Assembly: GCA_910589415.1 (NCBI GenBank) | Contig: OU342636.1 | Location: 4,322,437 to 4,386,436 of the forward strand | DNA length: 64,000 nucleotides | Reading direction: 5' to 3' | Source of the DNA: Malachius bipustulatus | Lineage: Eukaryota > Arthropoda > Insecta > Coleoptera > Melyridae | In this document: in pieces, positions 32,634 through 43,960 of the stretch | Position numbering within the stretch: the first letter of the stretch is position 1 | Layout: each line of letters begins with the position of its first letter | Notes under the pieces: model-generated | Told to the model about the DNA's origin: nothing | Database searches by the model: none | The model's input: only the letters and a program-made list of their open reading frames with translations | Program-made: the position numbers and the translations under genes

Positions 32634-33742
32634 GTGGACCCAACGGATTTACTGCCTTGGATATGTATTATCAGAATGCTCGGAGTATACGGGGAAAATA
32701 GCAAGAGTTTTTTGCTGCGTGCGTGGATTGTGAATACAAAATTATCGATTTGTCTGAGACATGGCTGTGTGATGGGAATGTTGATGGTGAATTTTTTCCG
32801 GAACATTACAGAGTTTTCAGAGGGGATCGTAAATGTGATGTTGTGGGTTCCGGGCGTGGTGAGGGAGTGTTATTAGCGGTGAACAGGGAAATTCAATGTG
32901 TTGAGCTCGAGCAAGAGACTTGTTTGAAGTAAGGACAAACTTACTGTTAGTGGATATTGTTGGCTGTAAAATTATATCTAAGAAATGTAGCTTGTATGTA
33001 ATTTGTGTTTATATTCCGCCGACAGTGCCACTGGCGGACTTTGAATATTTTCTTGATATGTTTGAGCGGCTCAATCTTGGAGATTCTAAGCTGATTTTGC
33101 TGGGAGATTTTGATGTCACCGTAGTGCGTGATAACTGCCCCATGGTCAAGGAAGATTCCCATCATCCGGCTTTGTCATTGGCGATGGAAGTATCATTGGG
33201 TGGCGGGAGGGAACGCTTTGATCTCGGATCCTCGTCATAGAGAATATAGACACAGCCTGTGATGCATTCTATTGCGAACTTTATAAAGTCTTTGATGAGT
33301 TTGTGCCTCGCTTTGGGGTTCTGAGATCGAGGTATCCTTCCTGGTTCACGCCCGAAATTAGGAGGGGTGTGCGTCGGAAGGCGGTTTTACATAGGAAATT
33401 TAGGAGGTATGGCGTAGTGTCTGATTGTAATGAGTTTAAGGAACTGAGATCTCGCTTGAAGCGACAGATTAAGGATTAAGGTGCTTACTTGAGATCTGTT
33501 CAGGATTCGGTAATTGATGATCCGGGGTCGTTTTGGAGGCATTTTAATCAGATGAGAAAGAACGCACGTATTGGCGGTGTTCTGCGGGATAGTGTTGGTC
33601 TCTCCTATGACACACCTCAAGCGATAGTGAATGGTTTTGCGAGACACTTCTCTGATGTTTACTCTGGAGATGGTCATGGTTCGACCGACACTGAGACCTT
33701 AGAGGCCGCTGCTTTGCCGAATATCATAGAAATTCTCTCTCT

Positions 33743-34836
33743 TGTAACATACATTTTGTACGTACCGGCTAAATGCCAGCGACACGGAGACAACGGCGGG
33801 CGCGCGCGGTAAGCGAGTGATGGTGGCGTTTAGTGCAATGCAAACACGGCCGCTGGAGGCCTCGAGCTCGTCGACTTCGACTGTCGAGTCTCGTCGACCT
33901 CGACTGTCGAGTTTCAGTCCGGCGTGCCGGATACCTGAGGTTAACGCTTCTTTCTCTCTTGGAAATTCGCTGGACGAAGGTGCACGCAAAATACCTGTCG
34001 CGAATAACGCATCTAATGGCGTCGTGAAGTTATTGGTCATTATTATAAACATCGCCCACGTTTTTGGCTTGGTGAGTGTCGTAAAATGATTTTATTAATT
34101 GTGTTGGAATTATACAGATCATATTTTGTTAATACAATATGCTATTTTTAATTACAGCTTTTAAATTTGATCGAGTTTCGCTTCGCATGTAAAATTTTGT
34201 CAATCACCTTTTTTGATCTCAACCTATCTTGAGGACGGGACATAATTTTATGTACCCTTGGCAAGCAGACTCGATCGGACCGTTCATTAATACAAGAGTG
34301 TCTCTGATACCTATGAAATTGCAGCTTTTTCCTACGGATTGCTTTTTCCTGGAGGCAATTCTTTTTCCTGGGTGGCAACTTTTTCTCCCGGACTCAACTT
34401 TTCCCCCGGAATCAACTCTTTGACGGAATCCACCTCTTCTTATGGACGCAAGTTTTCCTGGAAGCAAGTTTCTCTTCGAACAAGAAGGCAGCACATTGGT
34501 TGTTCCTGAGACCAAGTTTACCACCAGCTAAACTTCCACCCTCGCTCCGGAGACCCTACGAAGCTAAGTGCCTTTGCCTACCAAGTTTTAACCGATCAGT
34601 TCATTCGGATATACTACACGCTCTTGTTCCTTATTGTTGTTAACCGTGCTCAAGTCAAGATTCTGTGATAATAGCTGTGATTTTATTTGAATAAAGAGTA
34701 CCTGTTGTTCTGCTGACCTGCTTGTTATTGCTGACCCTCTTAGACTAGCGACTCAACCCACGACCCTTGTTGTCTTTTACTGTCTCATGCTCTCAACGAC
34801 TATTTTTCCCCTCTAGGGGTCAAATAGTTCGTTTCA
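33743..34836 (+). repeat. LTR of a retrotransposon with tRNA-Lys-type PBS
   Basis: Starts TGTAACATAC and ends TTTCA, then a 2-base gap and a PBS, TGGCGCCCAACGTG (34839-34852), complementary to the 3' end of tRNA-Lys. AATAAA at 34690-34695 is placed as expected for the R region. It is moderately GC-rich near the 5' end with a 23-bp tandem duplication (33869-33914). No internal coding region follows, because a TIR element starts 9 bases after the PBS. The LTR is about 1.1 kb, long for an insect element. Confidence 0.65.
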
Positions 34837-34860
34837 AGTGGCGCCCAACGTGTCTACTCT

Positions 34861-35675
34861 CTGTACACTGAGAGTTGTCCGTTGTCATGCCACACTGATT
34901 CTGACTAAACAATTTCATTTAATTCGATTTGAATCGTACACTTATTTCTAAGTCGAACCAGATGTGGTATCGCAGTTCGTGTCAGTGGCGTGTGTTGAGG
35001 AATAATGAATATCCTATAAATATATTATTTCGACAAGTTATTGACGAAGTAGAGCCTTGCAACTTTTTGATAACAAATATTATATAATGCAAGTAAATAA
35101 GAATGATAATAATTATTATTGTTATCATCATGATAGAAATATCATGTCACCTACCTGCTGGTTGCCGTTTAAAAGAAAGAATAACACCTCCGTTTTCTTA
35201 TTTGCAAGTAAAATATTCCAGCAATTTTACCACAAGACCACGTACTAGGGAGTTCAATCGTTTCCCAGGCAAAGCAAGGAAGTAGATTTTTAGGCATTCG
35301 AGCAATTATAATAAGTTACTCATAGTTTATCACAGGACAATAGCACAGGACACAGGTAATTCTGCTAATTTCGTATTAAAAACGTTTCAAATCACAAGAC
35401 AAACCTTATTAGTATATTTACCGCTGACACTGACACTACTGATAGTAACGACGACAATCTTATCGTAATATCGTATCAATCTAAGCGTATCAGACGCGAG
35501 TCGATACTTCCGTCTCACTCTCGCTCATCTTTTTAGAATTGCTGACGATTCAAACGTATTTCTGACAATACGTCCCATTTTAACTCGATTGACTATGCAA
35601 TGCAATAGAAGGAGTAAGAAACATAACGAGATGATGTATCCTTAGTTCTCACAACAGACAACTCTCAGTGTACAG
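34861..35675. mobile_element. Short TIR DNA element, 25-bp inverted ends
   Basis: The termini CTGTACACTGAGAGTTGTCC (continuing GTTGT) at 34861-34885 and its inverse at 35651-35675 differ at one base of 25. The 0.8-kb interior has no coding capacity. The right end abuts resumed LINE sequence. I see no clear target duplication (flanks ACTCT / ACTTT), so the family is unknown. A nonautonomous DNA transposon is the best guess. Confidence 0.6.
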
Positions 35676-37933
35676 ACTTTATCTGCCCATAATTCGTTTC
35701 ACTCTCTCTCGGAGACAGACGTATCTCGTTCACTGCATAGGTTGGGAAATAAAATGACATCTGGTCCTGATGGCATTCCGTCGTTCATCCTGAAAGACTG
35801 TGCAAGTGTGTTTGTCATCCCTTTGAAGATACTTTTTAACAAGTCATTAACTTTATGTAAGTTTCCAAACCGGTGGCTTGAGGCGAAGGTTGTTGTCTTG
35901 AAGTCCGGGAATCCATCGAACATTGAGAACTACAGACCTATTTGCCATTCTCAATAATTTCGCTAAGGTACTTGAGATGACTTTGTATGGTCGGCTGTTC
36001 CCTCAGATAAAGGATCGGATTACCATTCATCAGCATGGGTTTTTTGAGGGACGCTCAACACTCTCAACAGTCACTAATCTGGTATCGTTTACACAATGCG
36101 TCTCAAGCATTGTTGATTCTGGTGGGCAGGTTGACGTTGTGTATACGGACTTCTCAAAGGCCTTTGATTGGGTCAGACATGATAGGATAGAACTGTCTAG
36201 CTTTGGCGTTGGTCCCAGTCTTTGTAGGTTCTTTGCATCATATTTGGAGAACAGGCTTTATTCTGTGGCATATGGTGGCCATAGATCACTGCCATATGTG
36301 AGCTCACTGGACGTACCGCAGGGTTCAAATCTGGGTCCTCTCTTATTTTCCGTCTTTATTAATGACTTGCCGGATCATTTAAACTGTGGTAAATTGCTTT
36401 ACACAGACGACCTCAAGATATTTATGAAGGTTGATTCCCCAAACGATTGCGTGGTCTTGCAGGAGCAGTTGGGATCTCTTATACATTGGTGCAGAGAGAA
36501 CAGATTGGACCTTAATATAAAAAAATGTAAAATCGTTTCCTACACGAGAAAGAAGGACCCCATACAGTATTCGTATTCGATTTCATCTGATTCTTTGAAA
36601 CGCGAGGTGTAAATAAAAGACCTTGGGGTGTTGTTTGACAGTCAATTATTGTTTGGTCAACATGTACAGGGCGCAGTTTCTGATTCACTCAGGATGCTTG
36701 GCTTTATTATCAGAACCACACACAGTTTCACCAATCTGTCTGCTGTGAAATCGCTCTACTTTACGTTTGTTCGCAGCAAACTTGAGTATGCTTCTGTTGT
36801 TTGGAATCCATATTACGAAACTTACAAAAGTAGTATAGATAGAGAGAGTACAGAGGAAATTTTTAAAGTTTTTGTTCTTCAGGAAATATCCGGATAGGGG
36901 ATATGACTATGGATTGCTTCTTCGAGAATTAGATTTTCAGTCACTTGCCAGTCAAAGAACAGTGTCAGGTTTGGTCCTACTGTATAAATTGGTTAATATA
37001 GTCGCATTGATGCTCCTGTGTTCAGGGATATGTAAGAGCTCCACCCAGCATGAAGTGTTTCTAGAATGCACCAAGTATTTAAGTTGCCTAGGGCCTACGC
37101 TAACCTCATGTTAAAGTCACCTTTGTATGTTAGAGCAAGCAGTTATAATCAGATCTCTGAACGGTGTGACATCTTCAGCTGTGCATTAGGAACCTTGTTG
37201 TCTGTTGTTTTTTTTTCACCGACTGCTTTTACCGACCACACTAATGCCAAGTTAATTAATTATGAAATGCATATATTATGTTGATTTTATATCGAGATGG
37301 ACTGTTATCGGTTTAGCAATGTAGAATCACCTTTTAATTTTTGTCTTTTTCTATTGTTGATTGCTTACCTTGTAATTGGAATATGTATTCCGTTGGGTAA
37401 ATAAAATAAAATAAATAAATAAATAAATAAACAAGTGAAAATCGCAATTTTCATAGTTCAAGGCAATGTACAATGAAAACGACTCAATATAGAGGGAAAC
37501 GGCCTACATGTGACTATTTTAACTTTTTATGTATTATCCTATGATACAGGAACATTTGTACTATCTTTGTTTTTTATTTATTTAGTGACACGTTGAGAAA
37601 TTCTTCATCACTCTGTATAAACATTTCATCTACATCACAGGATAGTGTATAGAAAGTTAAAATAGGGACACATGTAAGTCGTTTTTCTCTATCTTGACCG
37701 TTTTCATTGTACAGTGTAATTGAACTTCGAAAACTGTGAGTTTCACTTGTTTATAACACACAAACTTCTCAATTTAAACACCATCTGTAAAAAGAAATCT
37801 TGTTTTTTTTTTGATCTCAAACAATCTAAAAACGCAATAACATAGGAGCAATCCATTAAAAAAAACATAACTTTGATATGCCACTCTCCATATGGGTCAC
37901 CTGTCACCTGTATAGTCCATAATAATATCGTGC

Positions 37934-38107
37934 GATCCACAAAATTTTTCATCAACTAGTGCCTTGGAAGAGAGAGATAGCTATTGCAGTCATGTCTGAG
38001 CTCACTGCACCTGAGCACACCTACCAATAGTTTGCATTTTATCTGACAGACTGGCAGACATGCTTCATTTTTTCCAAGGCACTAGTTGATGAAAAATTTT
38101 GTGGATC
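37934..38107. repeat. MITE-like element with 36-bp inverted arms
   Basis: GATCCACAAAATTTTTCATC (through CTTGGAA) at 37934-37969 is perfectly inverted at 38072-38107, around a 102-bp loop. It lies inside the right arm of the foldback. No ORF. Confidence 0.7.
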
Positions 38108-38144
38108 ACCCGATATAAAGTAATAGGCACTACAACCCTGTATA

Positions 38145-38585
38145 ATACGCAGTTCCGAAATTTTTTTTCACCTGTATAATTAAAGAAAAGCTATAAGGCA
38201 ATTAACTGCTTCACATTGACTGAAAAATATAAAGGAAAATCAAAGTGTAAAATTTCTTTGATTCCAGCCAATTTTATGAATATAAGAAATTAGCAGAGAA
38301 CTCAAATTGAATAATGGTAAAACTATAAATCAAGATGAGCTATCAATATAACAAAAAATACTAAAGCAGTGCTATGAATATTTGTCCCCGATCGCCATAA
38401 ATTACGTCCATAGATCCTCCTTTCGGAGATGAAATAATATAATGAGACACCGCGAGATGATAAGATTGTGAAAATTACCATTATCACGAAGAAACTTGGG
38501 AAGTGAAAATGCAAAAAATGTACAAAATATAAAATATGGGTGACATTAAAGTTCGGAATTTCCCACATGATAATTTCATGAGATC
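38145..38585. other. Intron 2: no gene
   Basis: AT-rich, nothing recognised. Confidence 0.5.
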
Positions 38586-39565
38586 ATGGGACTTTCTGGA
38601 CACGTAGAAATACATATAAATCTAGATTTCATATGCTCTAAATTGGGAAGTTCATATTTTGCTATTCTGAAAATGAAAAAATATTTAGAACCTGGGGCTC
38701 TGAGGGACGTTTACTATGCCCTGGTTCAGTCTGTGCTGTCCTATAACATTGTTGTATGGGGCCAGGCTGTAGAGATCAATAGAGTATTAGTGCTACAAAA
38801 ACGAATAGTAAGAATGATTTATGGTATTCCTCCTAGACACACATGCAGGGATGCTTTCAAAAATGAAGGAATTCTAACCGTGATGTGTATTTATATAATG
38901 AAGCTGCTATTGTACGTTCATGCGCGAAAAGATCAGTTTCTACTCAATAGAGACATACACTCTCATTGTACGCGAAGTGAGGGAAAATTCCACCTAGGAA
39001 AAATTAATCATCTAAATTATAAAAAGTCACCACATTATGCTGGCTGCGCAATGTTCAACAGGTTACCACGGGAATGGAGGGAACTAACTCAAACTAATTT
39101 CAAGAACAAAATCAAAAAAATTCTAACAGAGAATGCTTTTTATACGCTAGACGAGTTTCACACATACATGGCCAAGGTAAACAAAGAAAATAGGACAAAA
39201 TAGTCGTGGTATAGGTGTCACGTCATATCATCTGTGATATTTTTATTATGTGTACATGTTTATAGGTACGCGATGTGATGTTATTTTTATACAATGTCCT
39301 GTTATCTGCTTTTTTTTTTCTTTTGATGGTTATTTTTGACAAAACCTTTAGGTTAATCTTGTGTTGATATAAAATTGTATGTTTGTATTCGACGTGATGT
39401 TATTTATACATAGTGTTATATTGTTTGCTCTTTGAATGTTTGTTTTTGACGGATACCTTTTTGGACAATCTTGTATAGATGTACTTGATAGTTTTTGTAA
39501 TCAAAGGTGGTGAAAAAAAATAAAAAATAAAATAAAAAAACATAAAAAAACATAGCACTGTGACC
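38586..39565 (+). mobile_element. 5'-truncated LINE, 3' end only
   Basis: 38620-39203 encodes the RT thumb/C-terminal region of a CR1/L2-type LINE in one open frame: ICSKLGSSYFAILKMKKYL, YYALVQSVLSYNIVVWGQ, VLQKRIVRMIYGIPPRHTC, FNRLPREWRELTQTNFKNKI and NAFYTLDEF. The stop is at 39201-39203. A 3' UTR and an A-rich tail (AAATAAAAAATAAAATAAAA) close it near 39565. 5' truncation is normal for LINEs. It is relatively fresh because the remaining frame is intact. Confidence 0.8.
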
Positions 39566-39701
39566 ATGAAACTAGACAAACTTGATAAATGTTTGTGAAC
39601 AAATCATGTTAGTTTACCAGAGTTGATGAACTTAATATTGTGAAAAATGCTGAACAATAATAATAACAGCTTCTTTAGATTAAAGTATTTAGATATAATA
39701 C

Positions 39702-39842
39702 CTATGAGAATTCCTCCTGCTTTTTTCATTAGGTCAACTACTTCTGCGTCTTCTTTTGCTTTCCTGTGTTTCCTTATATTGAGGCCAAATGTTGAAGACA
39801 TTCCTTTACATGCTGTGGATTCTTTTGTCGTAAACGGTACCC
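39702..39842 (-). CDS. FAAH2-like: FAAH2-like amidase, coding exon 2 (catalytic lysine)
   Basis: A 141-bp exon on the minus strand with acceptor TTTTTTACAG ending at 39843 and donor GTATTA at 39701-39696. It encodes GVPFTTKESTACKGMSSTFG, then AEVVDLMKKAGGILIG, the amidase-family region around the catalytic Lys (residue 121 from the predicted start). Both edges are phase 1. Joining with exon 1 gives P-F-L-G-V-P-F, the family consensus. No lesions. Confidence 0.95.
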
Positions 39843-40436
39843 CTGTAAAAAACAGACGATGAGACTAAAATCACAAATATTATTTTTATGGTATTTATGA
39901 AACAACTGGCATTCCAGACAGAGAATAGCTTTTTGTGAAAAACTAAATATCGGGTGTTCAATGCAAAATTACACCCGATTACGAATTATTAACACGTCCC
40001 GAGTTGGCCCTGGAAATCTAAACTTATGTCTTAACTTGATTTTCTATTAATATGGCATAGTAGACTTATTAGTAGACTAGTCTATTCGACTTTCTATGAT
40101 TGTGATCCGCTGTCACGGTAACGCCCTGTAACTGTGATTTATTTGTCCGTTATTTAAAAATAACTGTAGACTTACGGGTAGTTATAAGTATTGAATAGTC
40201 AGTATTTCATCCCCGAGTCTAAAAATTTCATCAGATTTCGAGATTATATGGAGATTTCGATTCTTGGTTGGCACATCTCTAGCGGCAGCGCAACAAGAAA
40301 GTGACTGACTGACGTTTTCGCAATTGTCATTTCAATATGGTTATAAACATTTAGAAGGATAATAATAATGTAACGTATTAAACTTGATACGTTATCATGT
40401 TAATTAATAATGGACACCGAGATAATTCAGTAAATA
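39843..40436. other. Intron 1 beside exon 2: no gene
   Basis: Nothing coding recognised. Contains short CTATTTAAC-type and TAGTAGACTA repeats. Confidence 0.5.
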
Positions 40437-40592
40437 CATATATTACATACGAGTATTATACAGTCAGTTTTGTACCACGAACAATTAAATTGGTACCTGC
40501 TTTACCGTCGTTCACTTCTGCCTGCTTCCGTATCTGCCGCGACCGAGCGCATATCGATATGGAGGCATTCGTGATAACACCCATACATTACA
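40437..40592 (-). repeat. 3' LTR of the second Gypsy element
   Basis: Direct copy of 48499-48650. On the minus strand it starts TGTAATGTATGGGTG right after the polypurine tract. Its far end has CA where the partner has TG, probably mutated. Confidence 0.85.
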
Positions 40593-40604
40593 TCCTTCCC
40601 CTCT
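40593..40604 (-). promoter_or_regulatory. Polypurine tract
   Basis: AGAGGGGAAGGA on the minus strand, directly abutting the TGTAATG start of the 3' LTR, where plus-strand synthesis is primed. Confidence 0.85.
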
Positions 40605-40699
40605 ATGATCCCACTATATACAATTGCATAATGTGCAAAAAAAAGAACACTCTTATACCTAATACATAAACTAAATCAATAATGGAACCTCTGCAGTGG

Positions 40700-40963
40700 G
40701 AGACTCGCGTAGCCTAGTGGTTCAGTCCGCTGCCTACCGAGCCTAAGGTCGCGAGTTCGGTACTCACCGGCTCGTGTTATTTTTCAGATGCATTTTCGAA
40801 TGTATGTGAAAAATAAAACAAGCGACCGAAGGTTTAAAATTTAAAAATGGCAACTTGAGGCTGGGTGAATGAGTAATGCTCGAAATCCCGTGTTACCGGA
40901 GTGGAGCGACTTTGTCTTACCTACATAGTTAAGACCGATGCTCCCTCCTTTAAAAAAAAAAAA
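40700..40963 (+). mobile_element. tRNA-derived SINE with 14-bp target duplication
   Basis: The head contains an RNA polymerase III A box (TAGCCTAGTGG, 40710-40720) and a B-box-like GAGTTCGGTAC (40753-40763) at tRNA spacing. The body is unrelated and the element ends in a poly(A) run (40952-40965). The perfect 14-mer AACCTCTGCAGTGG flanks it at 40686-40699 and 40964-40977. The duplication lies in the Gypsy element, so the SINE is younger than that insertion. Confidence 0.88.
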
Positions 40964-40977
40964 AAACCTCTGCAGTG

Positions 40978-41518
40978 GACTCCTTATTCTAACCGGCCTA
41001 GCGGAGTTCTCACATTCAGAATCACTATTGGTGGTGCGCACTATTTTTTCCGTTTTTGAATCCTTTTCTTCATCGTCAAGCACAACACTCACATTATTTT
41101 GAACGCTACGATCAAGGGGTGCATCCGCTTGATCAAAACATGAAATCATTTGGTTCAAATGTCTCTTCCAAAAAATTTCAGCTCCACACACCCTTACATC
41201 ATAAGTGTTCATGTTATTCCGCTTAATTACAATAGCTTTTATCCACTTAACATTATTACCTCTATAATCGCGAACCAAAACACACTGCCCGACCTGAAAA
41301 TCCTTTTCTCTTTTTCCCCGGAAAAATTTCCTTTGGGTATTTTGAGATTTGAGAATCTTATCTTTTACTTCTTTATTTATATTTGTTTCGTGTTCATTTT
41401 TTTATTGTTGGCTTTAATAAATCTAATCTCGTTCTTAACTTCCTTACCAAACATTACTTCCGCGGGACTTTTTCCAGTCGAGTTCAATAAAAATTGAACA
41501 ATGAACTCTCAAAATCTA
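40978..41518 (-). pseudogene. Gypsy integrase C-terminal part
   Basis: Minus-strand frames give VLVRDYRGNNVKWIKAIVIK, MNTYDVRV, and further upstream FNFLLNSTGKSPAEVMFGK. These are typical of the post-core domain of insect Gypsy integrases. The part next to 41520 is cut by the DUF7869 transposon. Frameshifted. Confidence 0.75.
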
Positions 41519-41524
41519 CATTTG
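41519..41524. repeat. Target-site duplication, left (CATTTG)
   Basis: CATTTG here and at 44343-44348 flanks the DUF7869 transposon. Removing the transposon and one copy rejoins the Gypsy integrase sequence. Confidence 0.75.
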
Positions 41525-42033
41525 TGGAGCTCGGGTGCAAAACCCGATAAATCCACTTCTGGTCAATTTTCAGTTTTTAACGATTTCTATTCCATTTGGA
41601 TGAGCTTTATAAGAATCCGTGATACCTAGAGAGCTAACACCGCTAAATGTCCCTTAAAAATATTGTCGAAGTTGAGGTTTTGGAGCAAAACGCGATAAAT
41701 CCAGTTTTGGGATCAAAAGTCGATAAAATCATTTTATCTAATTTTACGTATTTGTGCGACATCTGTTGAATATAGCTGAAATAAGCCAACAATGTTTCCT
41801 ACAAAGGGACGATGATAATAATACCACCTAACTGGAAAACTAACATCAGCAGGGTTGGTAACCAAGAACGTTAACATACTCACACCGTCTATTTAATCTT
41901 ATATCTATTTGGTTAAATAGACTAATCATTAGTCTATTTAACCAAACCTTATTTAATGTGTAGGCATGTGTATTGTGAATATTAAGTTATGGTGTATATT
42001 GTGAATAATTAAACTTTGTTAATATTAATAATA

Positions 42034-42131
42034 ATGGATTCTGAAACTGATACTGTTGTGAAAGATTCCAATGAGGGATCTCGGAAAAGACAGAAAAAAA
42101 TATTGAAGAGAGAACAGTCCAAAAAAGCTAG
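42034..42131 (+). CDS. DUF7869-type transposase, exon 1
   Basis: ATG 42034-42036 starts a short acidic then strongly basic leader (SETDTVV, then RKRQKKILKREQSKKA), which looks like a nuclear localisation signal. The donor GTAATG follows at 42132. The exon ends in phase 2 (AG), and the A at 42190 completes the Arg codon. Confidence 0.75.
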
Positions 42132-42189
42132 GTAATGTGTATTTATTTATAAATAGGTACAAAACTATTAAGTTATAATTTTCTCATAG

Positions 42190-43960
42190 ATATAATGACT
42201 CCGATCAACGCCTGGTTAAATTCAAAAGGGTTTGTACCCACAAAGGGCCCACATATCAATGTTCAGAGTTAACTTTAACCGACATAAAAAAATTACGGGA
42301 ATCTTTCTATGCAATAAACGATAAAATTAACCAGGACATTAAACTATGCCATTTTTTATCCGTAAAAGCTCCGGAACGTAAGCGATCTGTTGAAGATAAC
42401 TCAAGAAAACGGGAATTCTCTGTTGCATATTTTTTACCCAAGCATACTATAAAGAAAAAATATCAAGTATGTCAGGCGATGTTATTAAAGGCATTGAATA
42501 TTAGCAAAGATCGAGTTAACAACGTGGCTAAGTTTTGTTACCAGGGTGACGTTCCTATGGAACGTAGAGGCGGTGATCGAGTTTCACAAAAACACGCTGG
42601 GAAGAAACAAAGTATTAGAGATTTTATAGATATGTTACCTGCCAAAGAGAGCCATTACAACAGAATGAAATCTAAACGTGTATACTTAGACTGCACTTTA
42701 AATATGACAAAATTATTTAACCTTTACATCGAGCAATGCCCACCGGAATTTAAACAAGTCAAGTTCGATATGTTCAGAAACATATTCCTTAACGAATATA
42801 ACATTGGGTTCAGTAGTCCTGCTGCGGACTGCTGTGCTCAATGTACAAGACTGAAATATCTCAAAAAAAAAGGAAAAAAATGAAGAAAAGAAAAAAAAAA
42901 TTCTCTAGAACTGAGAATGCACAAAAAAAGTGCTGCTGCATTTTACGAGCTATTGCGAGAATCGCCTCCGAATTCAATAACTTTCTGTTTCGACTTGCAA
43001 CAAGTCCAACCTCTGCCGCGGACCCCGATTAACGATGCGTTTTACTCCCACCAAGTTAGTTTATACATTTTCTGTTGTGTTGACTCTAAAGCTAAGGAGC
43101 CAACGTTCTATACTTGGACTGAAGATCAGGCCGGAAGAGGTTCTGAGGAAGTAGGCTCCGCGTTACTGTACCATTTGGATAGTCTGTCTCTTGACGATGT
43201 TTCAACCATTAGGTTGTTCTGCGATGGCTGTGCGGGGCAAAACCGAAATTCTTACATAATTCATATTCTATACTATTGGTTAAAATTTAAAGCGCCTCCC
43301 AGTGTCTTGGAAATCTGCTTAACCTTTCCTGTTCGGGGACATGCTTTTTTACCGGCCGACAGAGTCTTCGGTCGTGTTGAAAAGGAACTGAGAAAAAATC
43401 CCATGCTAATCTCCAAAACAGAATATGAAGATATTTACAAAAAACATGGGAAGGTAAAAATACTGGGTGGTATTAACGAAGATGGCTGGAAACTCTATAA
43501 CATAAAAGACTTGGAAAAAAACCTCAAAAAAATTACTGGTATCTCTGATATGAAGGTTATAAATTTGAAAAAAAGCAATGGAAAAGTTACATTCTGTGGC
43601 TTTCAGCATTTTAGATTTCGGACTGGAGTAGAGAGTTTTTCCAAAATTATAAAACCAAAAGCCAGGGATATCATTGAAACGGATTTGACCGAAAAATCAA
43701 TTTCACAAAGGGGCATACCCACTAAGAAGAAAAAGTCATTAGCAAACCTTTTGGAAAAGCAATTTGGTGCTCAATGGAAAGAGGATGAGGACCTGGTGTG
43801 GTATAGAGAACTACTGAATACTGAAGGAAATAAGGAGGAAGAGGGGGATAATGGTGAACTATGTGACTGTCTTGAAAGAAGAGCATGCAGTGCATATTTA
43901 ATTCTGTTTGATTTTTTGTTATTGTTTTTTTTAAATAAAGATTCTTTGTTCAGTGTATAA
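42190..43960 (+). CDS. DUF7869-type transposase, exon 2 (one in-frame TGA)
   Basis: After a 58-bp intron (42132-42189, GT...AG) the frame is open to TAA 43958-43960, except for TGA 42881-42883 in an A-rich stretch. The N-terminal region has a C/H-containing domain (FKRVCTHKGPTYQCSELTLT). A Cys pair CCAQC lies near 42831. The DUF7869 core has three acidic motifs fit for an RNase-H-fold DDE/D enzyme: FCFDLQQ (Asp about residue 301), LFCDGCAGQN (Asp about 378) and LPADRVFGRVE (Asp 423 or Glu 430). Gln-Asn after the second Asp and His before the third are conserved in my memory of the family. It is likely the transposase of the surrounding TIR element. The C-terminal 30 residues look spurious and may follow a small frameshift. 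Total about 622 residues. Confidence 0.82.

Larger units (their letters stand above)
32660..37284 (+). pseudogene. LINE ORF2 (endonuclease and RT), split and frameshifted
   Basis: The endonuclease begins with MYYQNARSIRG near 32663, then IIDLSETWLCDG (after a frameshift), ILLGDFDVT and DSHHPALSL. The linker up to ALPNIIEIL (about 33735) is followed by 1.9 kb of foreign DNA. RT resumes at about 35690: TSGPDGIPSFILKDC, NIENYRPI (frameshift near 35945), VVYTDFSKAFDWVRHD, DVPQGSNLGPLLFSVFIND and LLYTDDLKIF. In the last motif A is replaced by T before the two Asp. A stop after SLKREV (36610-36612) precedes the thumb (IKDLGVLFDSQLLFGQH). The C-terminus is in two more frames to about 37190. Nonfunctional. 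Confidence 0.85.
31640..37427 (+). mobile_element. Decayed LINE interrupted by LTR and TIR elements
   Basis: The plus-strand LINE starts near 31640 and ends in an AAATAAATAAAT tail at 37400-37427, directly where the foldback right arm restarts. It is organised like the intact minus-strand LINE but with a PHD finger at the start of ORF1. It is split at about 33742-35675 by an LTR and a TIR element. Several stops and frameshifts. Confidence 0.85.
27480..38140. repeat. Foldback element split by 9.8 kb of LINEs
   Basis: The left terminus CAGGGTCGTAGTGCCTA and right terminus TAGGCACTACAACCCTG are inverses, and both are flanked by TATA (27476-27479, 38141-38144). The left arm runs to 27655 (TTTATGAG) and resumes at 37428 (AAACAAGTGAAAATCG), matching the uninterrupted order in the copies at 11757 and 18487. 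The right arm also contains a 174-bp inverted-repeat element at 37934-38107. The original foldback was about 0.7 kb. Confidence 0.8.

Noticed and set aside
40710..40763. Possible tRNA gene
   Set aside because: Only the A and B boxes are recognisable and I see no cloverleaf; the unit has a poly(A) end and target duplications of a SINE.
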